This document shows, in pieces, positions 1 to 10,600 of a DNA stretch of 64,000 nt. The notes beneath the pieces are model-generated. The model worked only from the letters and a program-made list of their open reading frames with translations, was not told the origin of the DNA and searched no databases. How positions within the stretch are numbered: position 1 is the first letter of the stretch; the number at the start of each line of letters is the position of its first letter. The DNA lies in contig CM055103.1 of assembly GCA_029204225.1 (NCBI GenBank), forward strand, positions 47,486,458 to 47,550,457. The letters are read 5' to 3'. This DNA is from Diphasiastrum complanatum. Taxonomy: Eukaryota > Streptophyta > Lycopodiopsida > Lycopodiales > Lycopodiaceae. The position numbers were made by a program, and so were the translations under genes.

Positions 1-978
1 AAATGCCATTAAAGATGAAAAATACTCTTTATGATATGTCATATGAGAAGTGGCTCCACTATCAATCCACCAAGGATCAATGTCTCCATGATTAGCCAAC
101 AAGCAAGATGACATAACAAAAGCATCATTTGAAAGAAGCTCATCCCCACCCTCATCAATAGTTAGATTGGTTTGCTTTTCCCCTTGATCCCTCTTTTTCT
201 TAAAACAATCACTAGCAAAATGCCCTTTGACTCCACAATAGAAACATTTTAGCTTAGATCTATCCTTCTTTTTGCCAAAAGTAGAGTGCTCACCTTGGTC
301 TTGCCCTTTAGACCAATTGCTTTTACCTTTGCCCTTGAACTTGCCTTTAGAGAACATTGCCTCCTCTTCTCCTCCTTGAGATGTAGAAGATGCTCCCACT
401 CTTGCTTGCAACCTGAATTCTTCAGCCAACAAGACCTCTTGCAAGTCTCCAACACTTGGTAAACATTTTTGGATAGCATAACTTTGAACAAGATTAGCAT
501 GATCATCCAACAAGCCATTGAGAATCACTTGAACAAGCTCCTCATTATTTATGCCATCATTAATGCATGCTAACTCATCATTCAATGCTTTAACTCTCAA
601 AACAAAAGCATGTCCATTCTCACTCTTCTTTTGCATACAAGAAAAGATTTGCCTTCTTAAAGTCAACACTCTAGAAGTAGACTTGGATTCATAAACCTTC
701 TTCAAGGCTTCCCAAGCTTCACTAGATGATGTGCACTTACCAACCTCTTTGATAAGCTCATTTGTCACATTCATCTTGATCATGTGAAGGGCTTTCTTTG
801 CCCTCTTGTCATACCTCAATTGTTCTTGAGGTGCCAAAGGTCTCTCCTCCACACCTACAACAATATCCATCAACTCATTCATCTCAAGCAAAGACTCCAT
901 CCTTACTTTCCAAGTAGAATAGTTGAGGGAGGTAAGCCTATCATTGCTTTCCAACATGTAGCCTCCATTTGTAGCCAT
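1..978 (-). CDS. copia-1 Gag-Pol polyprotein, N-terminal part (open at window edge)
   Basis: An uninterrupted minus-strand frame starts at an ATG (978) and runs off the left edge, giving 326 codons without a stop. The N-terminal 200 or so residues look like the UBN2/Retrotran_gag region of plant Ty1/copia Gag (LNYSTWKVRME near residue 20). A zinc knuckle CFYCGVKGHFASDC lies at about residues 245-258 (spacing C-X2-C-X4-H-X4-C). It is followed by the aspartic protease start WWIDSGATSHM, with catalytic D near residue 306. Gag packages the element RNA and the protease cleaves the polyprotein. The ATG lies about 600 bp inside the 5' LTR. No frameshift or stop is visible, so this copy is younger than its neighbours. 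Integrase and reverse transcriptase would lie left of the window. Confidence 0.9.
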   Translation of the reverse strand, partial: MATNGGYMLESNDRLTSLNYSTWKVRMESLLEMNELMDIVVGVEERPLAPQEQLRYDKRAKKALHMIKMNVTNELIKEVGKCTSSSEAWEALKKVYESKSTSRVLTLRRQIFSCMQKKSENGHAFVLRVKALNDELACINDGINNEELVQVILNGLLDDHANLVQSYAIQKCLPSVGDLQEVLLAEEFRLQARVGASSTSQGGEEEAMFSKGKFKGKGKSNWSKGQDQGEHSTFGKKKDRSKLKCFYCGVKGHFASDCFKKKRDQGEKQTNLTIDEGGDELLSNDAFVMSSCLLANHGDIDPWWIDSGATSHMTYHKEYFSSLMAF

Positions 979-1575
979 GTTGCAATGATTGATCTCTGAT
1001 CTTTGACCTGTTCCAATGCACTAAGCACTCTCTTGAATCAACAAATGAAACACAAGAAGAAATCACAAAGATTTGGAACCTAAAACCTTACTTTTTCTCT
1101 CTTTTCCTCACTTTTTCCTTAATTTTAGCCACTAGTTTTATGATTTCTTGATCAAACCAAGACCAAACCTCAATATACTTGCTTTTCCCTCACTCCTAAG
1201 ATTGAAATACACTCTTGAATCATTCAGCAAACTGAAAATCAGAGGGTTACATCAATTTTGAAGTTTTTGACATGAAGAAGCAAGAAATTGAATCAAAAAA
1301 CTATATGCTAGAATGGAAAACTAATAGGATCTTGTTGGATCTTGCATCTCCCTCTTTCCAAAACAATTTTTGTCTCCTTATTCTGATAAGTACAGAGGGA
1401 ATTCGCCCTACTTCAATTGAAATGCATACAAATGATGTTTTGATCACAAAGATCCAATTTCTACACATAAATCAACAAGATTTTTAGCTAGAAACTTGAT
1501 TGGAATGCTACAAAAGCAAACTCGCCCACAAATCTCTTCTAAATCTGGCAAAACCTGCACATTTGGCCGCCTAAT
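979..1575 (-). other. copia-1 untranslated leader
   Basis: This stretch lies between the primer site and the gag ATG. It is AT-rich and the short ORFs on either strand show no protein family. It is best read as the 5' leader of the element RNA, which would hold packaging signals. Confidence 0.6.
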
Positions 1576-1587
1576 GCTCTGATACCA
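1576..1587 (-). other. copia-1 primer binding site
   Basis: The minus strand reads TGGTATCAGAGC immediately after the LTR end. This complements the 3' end of initiator-Met tRNA and is the usual primer site of plant copia elements. It fixes the element orientation and the LTR boundary. Confidence 0.9.
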
Positions 1588-1788
1588 TGTGAAAAACTCA
1601 GATCCAAAAGATGCTAAAGTTTCATAAAGATCTTGGCCATGGAAGTTATGCACATCTAGATTGAAAAAATGATAGAAATTGTGATGTTAAGCATACTAAA
1701 CATCAACTAAACATCAAAATCTGATCATAAGCTTCCACAAACAGAAACTTGCTGTCCCTGTCCGTACTTCAGAGCCTACAACCTGCAT

Positions 1789-1802
1789 TTCACACGTGTG
1801 AA
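1789..1802. promoter_or_regulatory. Palindrome TTCACACGTGTGAA in LTR
   Basis: A perfect 14-bp palindrome with a CACGTG (G-box) core. It lies about 150 bp downstream of the TATA box, so in the transcribed R/U5 part. Related palindromes occur in two other copia LTRs of this window at 49938-49957 and 51188-51197. Confidence 0.55.
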
Positions 1803-1948
1803 GCCATAGCAACAAAGAAATCACAATTCTAGTGGCTAGAATGCAAGATATGAACAAAAAAGTGAGAGAGAAGAAGATGGACCTTCAAAGAGCATAACAT
1901 TCATTCAATAGAATGAAAATGAGATGTGTACATACTCGTGGAGATGGC

Positions 1949-1956
1949 TATTTATA
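1949..1956 (-). promoter_or_regulatory. TATA box of copia-1 LTR
   Basis: The minus strand reads TATAAATA in the middle of the LTR, the expected place for the Pol II promoter at the U3/R border. Transcription would start about 25-35 bp toward lower coordinates. Confidence 0.6.
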
Positions 1957-2429
1957 GCAGCCATAGTGCCTCTTGGCCACTTGTCTTATGATAGGCTAAA
2001 ATTGGGGTCCAATAGGATTCACCCATATACCTAGAAATTTGGTCAAATAGGAATGCACCAAATTATGAGCCAATAGAAGAGCTCCACACTCGACCTCCTC
2101 TAATTAATGTGACCTCAAAAGTAGTGTACACATACTTTGGGCCTCTACATACATGTATGAACCTATCTCTAACTTTTATTTGGCCATAGGCCTACAAAAT
2201 CTCAAGTTAGGAAAATACTACTAGTTGACAATTTTTCACAACAATCGCTCTACAACCTCCCACACGTTCATTGCAGAGCTCGCCACTTTGGTCCTGACCG
2301 ACGTGCAGCTCATTTATCAACCGGGGCCTCACGATCCTTACCAAGCCGAGCTCTACGACTCGTGTTTGGACCGGACCGCTAACTACTAGCTCTCGACCGA
2401 GCCACTACTTCAGTATCCTGACATATCTT

Positions 2430-2680
2430 GAGTTTCACCTCAACTGACGCTCATCATTCAAATCTCGACCGGAGCCATAAGTCCAGATTTCGACCGAAGG
2501 CCTCTTTAACATCTCAACCAAAGGCATCCTTCAAATCTCAACCGGAGCCTTAAGTCTTGATTTCGACCAAAGGCCTCTTTAACATCTCAACCGAAGGCAA
2601 CCTTCAAATCTCAACCGAAGCCTTCAGTCCTGATCTCAGCTGAAGCACTCCTTCACATCTCAACCGGAGCTGAAGTGAAA
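2430..2680 (+). repeat. Minisatellite, ATCTCAACCGGAGC-type, upstream copy
   Basis: Imperfect repeats of about 24-26 bp built on ATCTCAACCGGAGC / TTTCGACCGAAGGC, arranged in higher-order units of about 76 bp. The same core recurs at 7660-8030 on the other side of pol. Confidence 0.8.
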
Positions 2681-2691
2681 CAGGACATTTC

Positions 2692-3825
2692 ATGGCTGAA
2701 TGTAAAGCTAAAAACCAATACCATGCGGAATGTCCCGACTGTGTCCGTAAACACAGTTTCAAGGATTGTCCTAAACAACCTAACAGGATTCTTCCAGCAC
2801 ATCATATCTCATCCAAACCTGTTAGAATTCTCACTAGAGCGCAACACCAACAACAAGAACAACATCAAAACCATGAAAACTCAGCTGATCCACATGGAAG
2901 CCATTTGACGGCTTCCACAATAACAAAAGACTACCTGGACCCAAAAGTGAAACAAAGGCAATACAATGAATTTCGAGATGAGTTTTTGCGAGAGGAAGAA
3001 CATATAGGAAGTCTGTTATCAGCTCATATCTCCGAAAAGGAGCAATCCCTACAGGGACTTGAAGTATTTTCTAACCTACTGCAAGCTCAACTCACCATGT
3101 CGTTTCATACCGCAATAAAATCCTTCATTGGGCTTCAACGTTATATCCATCGCAGTTTTTGGCTGCCTACTATTCTTGATGAATAGCGAAAAGCAGAAAA
3201 GATTCCTGAAATTCTCCAGATTCCTATGAATCTGCTGAATATAGGTGTTGCTAAGGGGACTAGCATCACCCTACCTTTGTCCTATAAAGATTATACTGCA
3301 GTATCTGCTATCCTAGATAACGAATCGAGCGTTAATATAATGGCTTTGTCCTTGGCAAAGTCATGGGGCTTCCATACCCTCGATCAACCACGATACAAAC
3401 TTTGCATGGCTGATCAACGAGTTACCGACCCTGCTGGTCATTTATCAAATATAAAAGTTCGAATAGCAGGTGTCAAGTTTGTCATTGATTGTGTCATCTT
3501 AGACCTAGCAAAAGATGCCAATACTTATAAACTCCTTCTTGGTACACCCTGGCTCCAGATGGCAGGTGTTGTCCAAGATTGGAAACATAACAAAATTACC
3601 TTTGGCAACCACGATAAACGAGTCACTGTTAACTCAAATGGCCATGTCAAGCCCGCCAAGGTATACGATGATTGGTCATCCACAACATATGATGAATCAG
3701 ATAGTGTCCCGATCCACCCAAAAGGCCACTATACGAGATCTACGGACATAATCAATTGGGGTCGCGCACTAGCCACTATGGACAACGGCTACAGAAGATG
3801 TGGATATTCTCTCATCTTTTACTGA
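2692..3825 (+). pseudogene. Gypsy A gag C-terminus and protease
   Basis: One reading frame with a single internal stop at 3184-3186. It opens with a cysteine-histidine cluster (CPDCVRKHSFKDC, spacing C-X2-C-X3-H-X4-C), resembling but not identical to a Gag zinc knuckle, then a glutamine/histidine-rich linker. The retropepsin part has AILDNESSVNIM where D-S/T-G is expected, so the catalytic loop is degenerate, and later the typical LLGTPWL. The frame is lost near 3780, where a second copy of this segment at 50598-50907 carries about 29 extra bases; that deletion shifts the frame here. The protease would have cut the Gag-Pol polyprotein. Confidence 0.75.
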
Positions 3826-3936
3826 CATTGACACACCCATCATCCCACTTATGATGATTGACCCAATTCCTATAGCTTGGTGCCCAACAGAACCTAGTGT
3901 CTCTACGCCCATGTTTCGGAAGAAAGAATTCTTTCC

Positions 3937-4737
3937 ATGGATAATGTAGAAATGATGGATAAACATGTACTCCTATATCTAGATGCACAAACTTATCTGC
4001 CAAAATCAATTTCTACGGAAATCAAGACACCAAGAGCATTGGCTCACGTCCAACTGACATCCAAAGCACAAAACCCACAAGCATTTAGGCCCAAGCGCAA
4101 AGTATATACCTGGGATGTGTATCCAGACAAAGTTTGGGACACAATTGATGAAGAGATGATCAATGAGGCAATCACACTGCCAATTCAAAATCCTCAAAAA
4201 CCTCGGTTACAAACAAATAAAATTGTCGATACAAAACTAACCGAGCGCCAAAAACAGATGCGTGCAAAGCTTAAGCAGCCAATAAAGCCCTTGTCTAACG
4301 ATCAAGAATCCAAGCCATTGGACCAAGCTTCCACCTCCGGTAGTGACTCAACACAGATGATTCCCAAAGTTCTAGAAAACTTTGTGGAACCGCCTTTCGA
4401 TCTTCCACAAAAATTTAAAGATTTCACATTGGATGACATTGTTATCCAGTTACCACAGCCGCATCGGGAACCTACACCAAGTTCCAACTCCTTTGAAGGA
4501 CCTTCTAAGACAATTCCACTAAACCTTAAAGATCCTGACGAAGAGATAGATCGAATAGTTTTTGTTGGTGCACATTTGTCATCAACCCAACTTGCTGATC
4601 TGGAGACTTTACTACGCAAATACAGGGATGTATTTGCATGGAATCATGTAGAAATGAAAGGAATTCCACCTAAAATAGTGGTCCATTGGATTCCTCCAGA
4701 AGACAATGCTAAGCCTGTTTGGACTAAATCTTATTGA
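3937..4737 (+). pseudogene. Gypsy A protease-RT linker and RT N-terminus
   Basis: The frame is the same as that of the gag-protease segment. The first two thirds is a charged linker without a recognised fold. The last 50 residues match the block that precedes gypsy reverse transcriptase fingers (LLRKYRDVFAWNHVEMKGI, then AKPV). A TGA at 4735-4737 ends the frame just before the RT fingers, whose sequence continues downstream. Confidence 0.65.
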
Positions 4738-5418
4738 AGTAACCCCGTCTGTCGTGAGAGGATCGATGAGAATATTAAGAAATTGCTGAAAGCTGGCTTC
4801 ATTTATGAAGTACTGATTGGGTATCACCAATTGTGGTTGTACCCAAGAAACACGGCAAGCTTCGTATCTGTGTCGACCTCAAGAACCTTAATGCGGTTAG
4901 GAAGAAAGACCATTTTCTAGGAAATGGAAGGAGCTAAAGCTTTTAGCTTCTTGGATGGATTCAGCGGTTATTTCCTTGTTCAAATAGCCCCTGAAAATAA
5001 ACATAAAACGACATTTGCCATAGAGAACGAGGATTATGCTTATAACGTTATGCCTTTTGGCTCATGCAATGCCCCTTCAACGTTCCAGAGGGTCATGCAA
5101 CTGGCCTTTCAAGATCTGTTACATCGGATTGTGGAGATTTATCTCGATGATCTAGGTGTACATTCTTCCGAAGCTACGCACCTTGACTCCCTGGAGAAAA
5201 TCTTCATTTGCTATCGTAGATTTGGAATCTCACTAGACCCTGATAAATGCCAAATTTGTGTCACCCATGGGGTCGTACTTAGGCATATAATTTCAAAGGA
5301 TGGCATTTCTACTGACCCATCAACAATCAAGGTTATAGTGGAAATGCCCTTACCTACAACAGGGAAGGAAAAGTATATGTCTTCCTCAGTCATACAAATT
5401 ATTATCACATCTTTATAA
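4738..5418 (+). pseudogene. Gypsy A reverse transcriptase
   Basis: RT motifs are present in two frames. PKKHGKLRICVDLKNLNAV (fingers) is in a different frame from 4924-5418, which carries FSFLDGFSGY (first catalytic Asp), MPFGSCNAPSTFQRVM and IYLDDLGVHS (the catalytic pair in a YLDD box). A frameshift near 4815 and a stop near 4918 separate them. This palm would copy element RNA into DNA. Motif order is normal for gypsy pol; the gene cannot give one protein in its present form. Confidence 0.85.
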
Positions 5419-5437
5419 TCGACTATGATGGCAAGGC

Positions 5438-6094
5438 ATGCCTCGTTTATTTAGTTGTGGTAGATCCTCGCTGACCGAAGAACAAATTAAGGCCTTTGAG
5501 GAGTTGAAAACAGCCCTCACCATGGCTCCCATACTTCGCTCGCCAGATTACACGAAAGAGTTCCATGTGCATACTGAAGCAAGTAAGTATGCCATTGGAG
5601 GTCTTCTTGCGCAACCGGACGAGTATGGTAAAGACTTCCTTGAGCAGGCAACTCGTGCCTACTGAAGTAAACTATACAACCACCGAGAGAGAAGCATTGG
5701 CAATGGTCTATGGGTGCAACAACTAAGACATTATCTATAAGGCCAGACCTTTCCATTCTACATAGACCATCGAGCCCTTCTATATATCGTTAACAAATCC
5801 TACAAAACGGGACGTATATCTCGATGGCTGTTGATTTTAAAGGAATTTAATTTCCGCGTAGTCGTTTGGAAAGGGACCCAACATCTCATGGCGGACCACC
5901 TTTCCAGACTGCCAAGTGCTGAAAAAGCAACTGCACCAGTCAACGATGATCTCCCTGATGCATGCCTTTTTCAGATCGATGCTATACCCTTATGGGCTGA
6001 GGAGATCACTCAGTTCCTCACAACAGGCAGACTCAAAGAAGGCCTGAGTATGGCGGCAAAAAGAAAATTTTTGCTAAAAGTAGCGCCCTTTTAG
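5438..6094 (+). pseudogene. Gypsy A RNase H domain
   Basis: Several frames together give typical gypsy RNase H blocks: EEQIKAFEELKTALT...PIL (RT connection), EVNYTTTEREALAMVY, and the tail RALLYIVN...ADHLSRLPS. Stops at about 5665 and later indels break it. The fragment at 5831-6094 is one clean frame holding the domain end and the linker toward integrase. RNase H would degrade the RNA of the hybrid. Confidence 0.75.
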
Positions 6095-6346
6095 TTAATT
6101 GCGGGACAACTTTACAAAAGGAGCATTGACGGTATCATTTGACGATGTGCTTATGAATCTGAGATATGACCGATCATATCTCAGGCTCATGAGGGCATCG
6201 GAGGTGGCCACTTTTCTGTTGAAGCCACAGTGAAGATTATCCTTCGAGCAGGATTGTGGTGGCCGTCTTTGTTTATGGGCACCTTTGCTATCATTATAGC
6301 GTGTGATGTCTATCAATGAGCAAAGAAAAACACCCAAGCAAACTTC

Positions 6347-7285
6347 ATGCCACTGACTCCCATTATAGAACACGAAGCCTTCCATAAGTGGGAAATTGAC
6401 TTTGTTGGACCAATCAGTCCAGCAGCCAAACATACCCAGTCTCGCTACATCCTCATAGCCACAGATTATGCCACTAAGTGGGTTGAGGCTCGAGCAACGA
6501 GGGATGCCAACGAAAAAACAGACGCACGTTTTCTTTACGAAAACATTATTACACGTTTTGGCTATCCCATAGAGCTAGTTAGTGATCACGGCACACATTT
6601 TTTAAATGCTATCATTGATAACCTCCTATACCATTACCTTGTTGTTCACAATAAAAGTACACCACCGTACTACCCTAGATGTAATGGCCAAACTGAATCA
6701 ACTAACAAGACGATATGTAAAATTTTGACCAAGATAGTTGAAACCAGTCGCTCTGATTGGGAAACAAAACTCTTCTCAGCTGTCTGGCCTTACCGCACCA
6801 CCTCGAAGAAAGCCACTGGTTGGGTTATCCCTTTCCACTTAATATATGGTCAAGAGGCGGTAATGCCTGTAGAATTCTTAGTACCTTCACTAAGAGTCAT
6901 GGAAGCTTTTTCAATAGATCTCTGTGAAAAAGCTGTAATCGAACAACAAGTCAAAACCAGGCTATTTGCGTTAGCCCAGTTATGCGAGACAAGACTTATA
7001 TCTTACCACGCACAACTGGTTAACAAACGATGCCAAAAGACCTGGCATGACCGCCACCTACACAATAAAGATCTACACTTAGGTGACCAGGTGTTTCTTT
7101 ATACATCAAAGAAGCACCCGAACAAATTGAAATTCAGAAGTGAGGGGCCGTATATTATTAATAAACTCTTTCCTAATGGTGCAGTCCAGTTGCAAACACT
7201 TGATAGGATACTCCTAGACACTGTCGTTAATGGTGATTGTCTACGGCGGTATTACGAACAGTTGTTCATTGTTGACCCAATTTAA
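6347..7285 (+). CDS. Gypsy A integrase (312 residues, frame intact)
   Basis: This is the longest clean frame of the element. It starts at the second half of integrase; the upstream zinc-binding HHCC domain (about 6090-6340) is frameshifted. The catalytic triad is complete: D in HKWEIDFVGP, D in LVSDHGTHF, E in GQTESTN, with spacing normal for retroviral-type integrases. The C-terminal part has LGDQVFLYTSKK and ends at a TAA after FIVDPI. It shows no chromodomain. Integrase would insert the cDNA into the genome. Start choice is by frame, not by a mature protein end, since integrase is cut from a polyprotein. Confidence 0.85.
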   Translation: MPLTPIIEHEAFHKWEIDFVGPISPAAKHTQSRYILIATDYATKWVEARATRDANEKTDARFLYENIITRFGYPIELVSDHGTHFLNAIIDNLLYHYLVVHNKSTPPYYPRCNGQTESTNKTICKILTKIVETSRSDWETKLFSAVWPYRTTSKKATGWVIPFHLIYGQEAVMPVEFLVPSLRVMEAFSIDLCEKAVIEQQVKTRLFALAQLCETRLISYHAQLVNKRCQKTWHDRHLHNKDLHLGDQVFLYTSKKHPNKLKFRSEGPYIINKLFPNGAVQLQTLDRILLDTVVNGDCLRRYYEQLFIVDPI

Positions 7286-7659
7286 CATCTTTTCCCTAGT
7301 ATATATTTTACAATTTTTGTATTTTTATTTTATTTCCTAGCTTGTAATTCTCGTTTTGCATGGCTATTTTTCACCTCGTTCCTTGTTTATACTGCATACC
7401 ATTACTTATGTAATTTCTATGCATTTTTTTTTTCCTATACATACTCATGGGTCATGGATGTTCTAGATCAACAAATGATAGACTACACCATAGAAAATGA
7501 TTCTCACACTTTAGCCACCTCATCTCTGTCTGACTGGTATATCAGGCATACAAACATTCCTGGAGGTACATCTTTTCCATAAGAACTTCTTTTCTGAGCC
7601 ACAATCATATTTTTTTTTTGAAGTTCTTCACTTGCATCAAACAGGTCCATTCCTTCATA
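7286..7659 (+). other. Non-coding spacer after gypsy A pol
   Basis: T-rich sequence with poly-T runs and no coding potential that I can see. It separates the integrase stop from the second minisatellite. Confidence 0.6.
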
Positions 7660-8030
7660 ATGAGGTTTTCTCAAATCTCAACCGAAGTGCTTCTCCCAAA
7701 TCTCAACTGGAGCACTTTGCTTGAACCTCAACCGAAGCATTCAAGTGAATCTCAACCAAAGCGTTCAGTGAATCTCGATCGACACGTCTCTGTCAGATCT
7801 CAACCAGAGCATTTCTTTCAGATCTCAACCGGAGTGTCTCTGTCAGATCTCAACCGGAGCGTTTTTGTCAAATCTCAGCCGGAGCGTTTCTGTCAAATCT
7901 CAACCGGAGCGTCTCTATCAGATCTCAACCGAAGTTTTTCTATCAGATCTCAACCGGAGCGTTTCTATCAAAACTCGACCAGAGCGACCTATTCGACCTC
8001 AACTGGCACAAACTGTTAAGTCTTGACCGG
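7660..8030 (+). repeat. Minisatellite, ATCTCAACCGGAGC-type, downstream copy
   Basis: About fifteen imperfect units of 23-24 bp (ATCTCAACCGGAGC plus GTTTCTGTCAG-type spacers). It stays open in one frame over about 130 codons, giving a repeated Q-I/S-T-G/A-V-S-L-S-D-L-N-R-S pattern. That follows from unit length and low stop content and is not evidence of a protein. Confidence 0.85.
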
Positions 8031-8039
8031 AGGCCCACA

Positions 8040-9240
8040 TCACTAGTGGGAACAATTTCAGATGGTTCCACCTCAGATGATGGAAGCTCATCCACAGGCT
8101 CACAACAACACTCGTCACCCTCACATATCATTGACGGGGGTGATGGAGCAACTACCTCTATGCCAACACCTGACACGACAATATCTCAAGTCATTGGTCA
8201 GCCAGACAAAGTCACCACCACACCCACATTGATTACCACGCCAATGCCACCGGCACAAGGTTTTTGGGGGGGAGGAGTGGGGACATCCAGTCCCCAGGAT
8301 GCAGAAGGCAGCTCAACAATCACAAGGTCAACAACCACAAGCCCAACAAGTCCACACATTGGACACATCTCGATATTTTGATGTCGCGGACCTGATGGAA
8401 ATAAGTGACGATGAGCCAGAGAAGGTGGAGCAGCCAGGAAGAAGTCTGACCCCTCCACTAACCACCACCACCACAACAGTTACTAACATCATCCCTCCAC
8501 TCCCTCCACCTCCACCTCCACCTCCATCTTCAGCTCTAACACAACATTTATTTTTTGGTTTAGCCTCACCATCCCACACTCTAGATCAGTACCCAACCCT
8601 CACTAACCCTGAGAAGCTCACCGAAGTAGCCAAACGCTCAATGATCGGCCTATCCGAAACAAGCTACCATATGCATTGGTTGGTGAGCCAATATCAAATG
8701 CTCGAGAGCAAGGTCCAGCATCAAGACCAAAAAATTACACATCATAAGAAGCTGGCCAAAGGGAAAGAAAGAGAGACAGTGGAAATCAAATCCGTGATGG
8801 TTGGGAAGAAGATCACTCTGAAAGAGGTTCAGCAGCAACTAAAGCACCAGATGGTCCAAATCGACTAAGTACGCGATGGACCATCGGGTGCAATGACAGT
8901 CGATGCTCCTCTAGTCAAGCCCGAGGATATTCAATTCCAAGCCCCACAGGCCTCAGCCATCTGGATGGAAAAGTATGTAAGGCTAATCCAAGAACGAGAG
9001 GCCAAGAAGAAAAACTTCAAAAATATTGTGGCCAAGCAAGAGAAGATCATCTTGGAGTCCCAGAAGTAGTTGGAAGACACAACGAAAGCCCTGCAGCAAG
9101 TCTTGGACAAGGTGAACCAATTGTGGGACACAACGTGCAAGGCCCAAGCAGGCGCTCATTCAAGAAGCCACGGGACGATGATGGGAATGATGGAGCAGGG
9201 AATCAGGACAGGAAAACCCAACCTTCAGACGATAGTTTGA
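8040..9240 (+). pseudogene. Unassigned coding region between pol and 3' LTR, part 1
   Basis: One frame from 8299 with two internal stops. It has a Gln-rich start, an acidic patch (DVADLMEISDDEPEK), a Thr run, a run of eight or nine prolines, then about 150 residues of Lys/Glu/Gln-rich heptad-like sequence (for example KYVRLIQEREAKKKNF) predicted by eye as coiled coil. No enzyme motif is visible. Tat-group plant gypsy elements often carry an extra ORF in this position; calling it such is inference. Confidence 0.5.
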
Positions 9241-9401
9241 GATCGGGCGGCTAGAGAGCCGATGCTGCTTCTAGGACTTTTCTCCGATCTGCTCCCACCG
9301 TTAATCCCTCCTCCTACTCTGCATTTAATTTTGCCAAAACATTTATTCCAACTTACCCGATCCTTTCATCTTCCCTCTCTCCATCACCTCCTAGCAAAAT
9401 A

Positions 9402-10495
9402 ATGGGCCCATCAAAAGGTCCAGCTGACACATACAAAGCCCGATGGGACAAGTTCCTCCAACAAATCCACTCCCCCGATGCGGCGTATAATTTGTTAAAC
9501 CCACCCCCTCTGAAACCTCTCGTGGCAGATCAACCAGAGACAAGAAGGTTCTCGCCCAGGCAAGACATGGGCACAGCTGAGGCGTTGACAAGCGAGAGAG
9601 CTAAAGAAAAAGATATGGGCACCAAGTCCCTAGATGATTAGCGAGGCCATCCCAACCACATAGGATAACTTCCTCTATCAGGCCTAGAGGCAAATTGGTT
9701 GACACAAGAGAGTCAGAGAAGTTTGAGAGGAAATACCCTCCCAACATGAGGGGAGGCAAAGAGGACGTAGATCAAAGCCAATACTCCACCAGGGCTGAGA
9801 TCATTGCGGCATTACAACCGCAACCGGAGTGGCGGAATAATGTCCTAAAGGGGTAGCAGGCAACTCCAAGAGTATCCGAAGGCACCGGCATGGAAGCGAG
9901 TGGATCCTTTCTACATGCCACTTAAACGCAGAAATCCATGGCCGGTAGAAAAGCCACGAGTGGAGCTGGTAAACTGGCCAGTCATTCTGAGAATTTCAGA
10001 GAGAACCTCCTCGGATGATCTGAGGCTGCAGTTACTCGAGTTCGGGCACAAGTACAAAGCAAGTGCCGATCTTTGTGTGCAAGAAAGTGTCAAATATTGC
10101 AGATCTATGGCCTTTCTGATGTAGCAAGATTGTTTCTGGGATCGAGGCTTGGATCCCATCAAGATCAACCCGAATGTAGCTCTCTACTCGGAAGAAGACC
10201 ATGAGATGATGGCCAAACTATACTACAGAATGTCGTCACGCTATGTGACCATGGTAGAAGACTGACAAGAAATGGGCTTTGTGGAAAAGATAAGAGAATA
10301 CCTGGGGCCTCTCAATTTCGGAACTAAGCTCTGCTTCCAAGTTTTTGAAACCCTGGGGCGAAAGATGAGCAAGAGAAAACAAATGGCACGACGACGGGAC
10401 GAGCAGGATTTGCAAGAAGTTCTCAAGAGGGCTGGAATGTAGCGGCCAATTGAGAGACTTCCAATTTTGAAGAATAAGTTTTGTGGATAATAAGC
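9402..10495 (+). pseudogene. Unassigned coding region between pol and 3' LTR, part 2
   Basis: A frame two bases off the preceding one, broken by several stops, but with protein-like composition up to 10495. Notable stretches are ELVNWPVILRISERTSSDDL, LEFGHKYKASADLC and LYYRMSSRYVTM, and a basic C-terminal part (LGRKMSKRKQMARRRDEQDL). No family recognised. It ends about 95 bp before the polypurine tract, so it belongs to the element. Confidence 0.45.
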
Positions 10496-10588
10496 ACCTG
10501 GTTTTGCGGAAGCGAACGAAGATCCAAGCTTTTCCAAGTGCCAAGTGGAAAGACATCACCGGTGTTGCACTCGGTCCTACAATAGATT

Positions 10589-10600
10589 AGGGGAGGATAA
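10589..10600 (+). other. Gypsy A polypurine tract
   Basis: AGGGGAGGATAA immediately precedes the LTR start TGTTAGCG. A purine run at this point is the plus-strand DNA primer site and fixes the LTR start at 10601. Confidence 0.85.

Larger units (their letters stand above)
1588..2240 (-). repeat. copia-1 5' LTR (653 bp)
   Basis: The LTR begins TGTGAAAAA on the plus strand and ends TTTTTCACA, so it has short perfect terminal inverted repeats and TG...CA ends. The primer site abuts the left end, so this is the 5' LTR of the minus-strand element. ACAAT follows at 2241-2245 and would be half of a target duplication; the other half is outside the window. The outer flank is gypsy A sequence, so copia-1 inserted into gypsy A. 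Confidence 0.88.

Noticed and set aside
7618-8019. 133-codon ORF with repeated ISTGVSLSDLNRS-like units
   Set aside because: Unit length and stop-free composition of the minisatellite explain the open frame.
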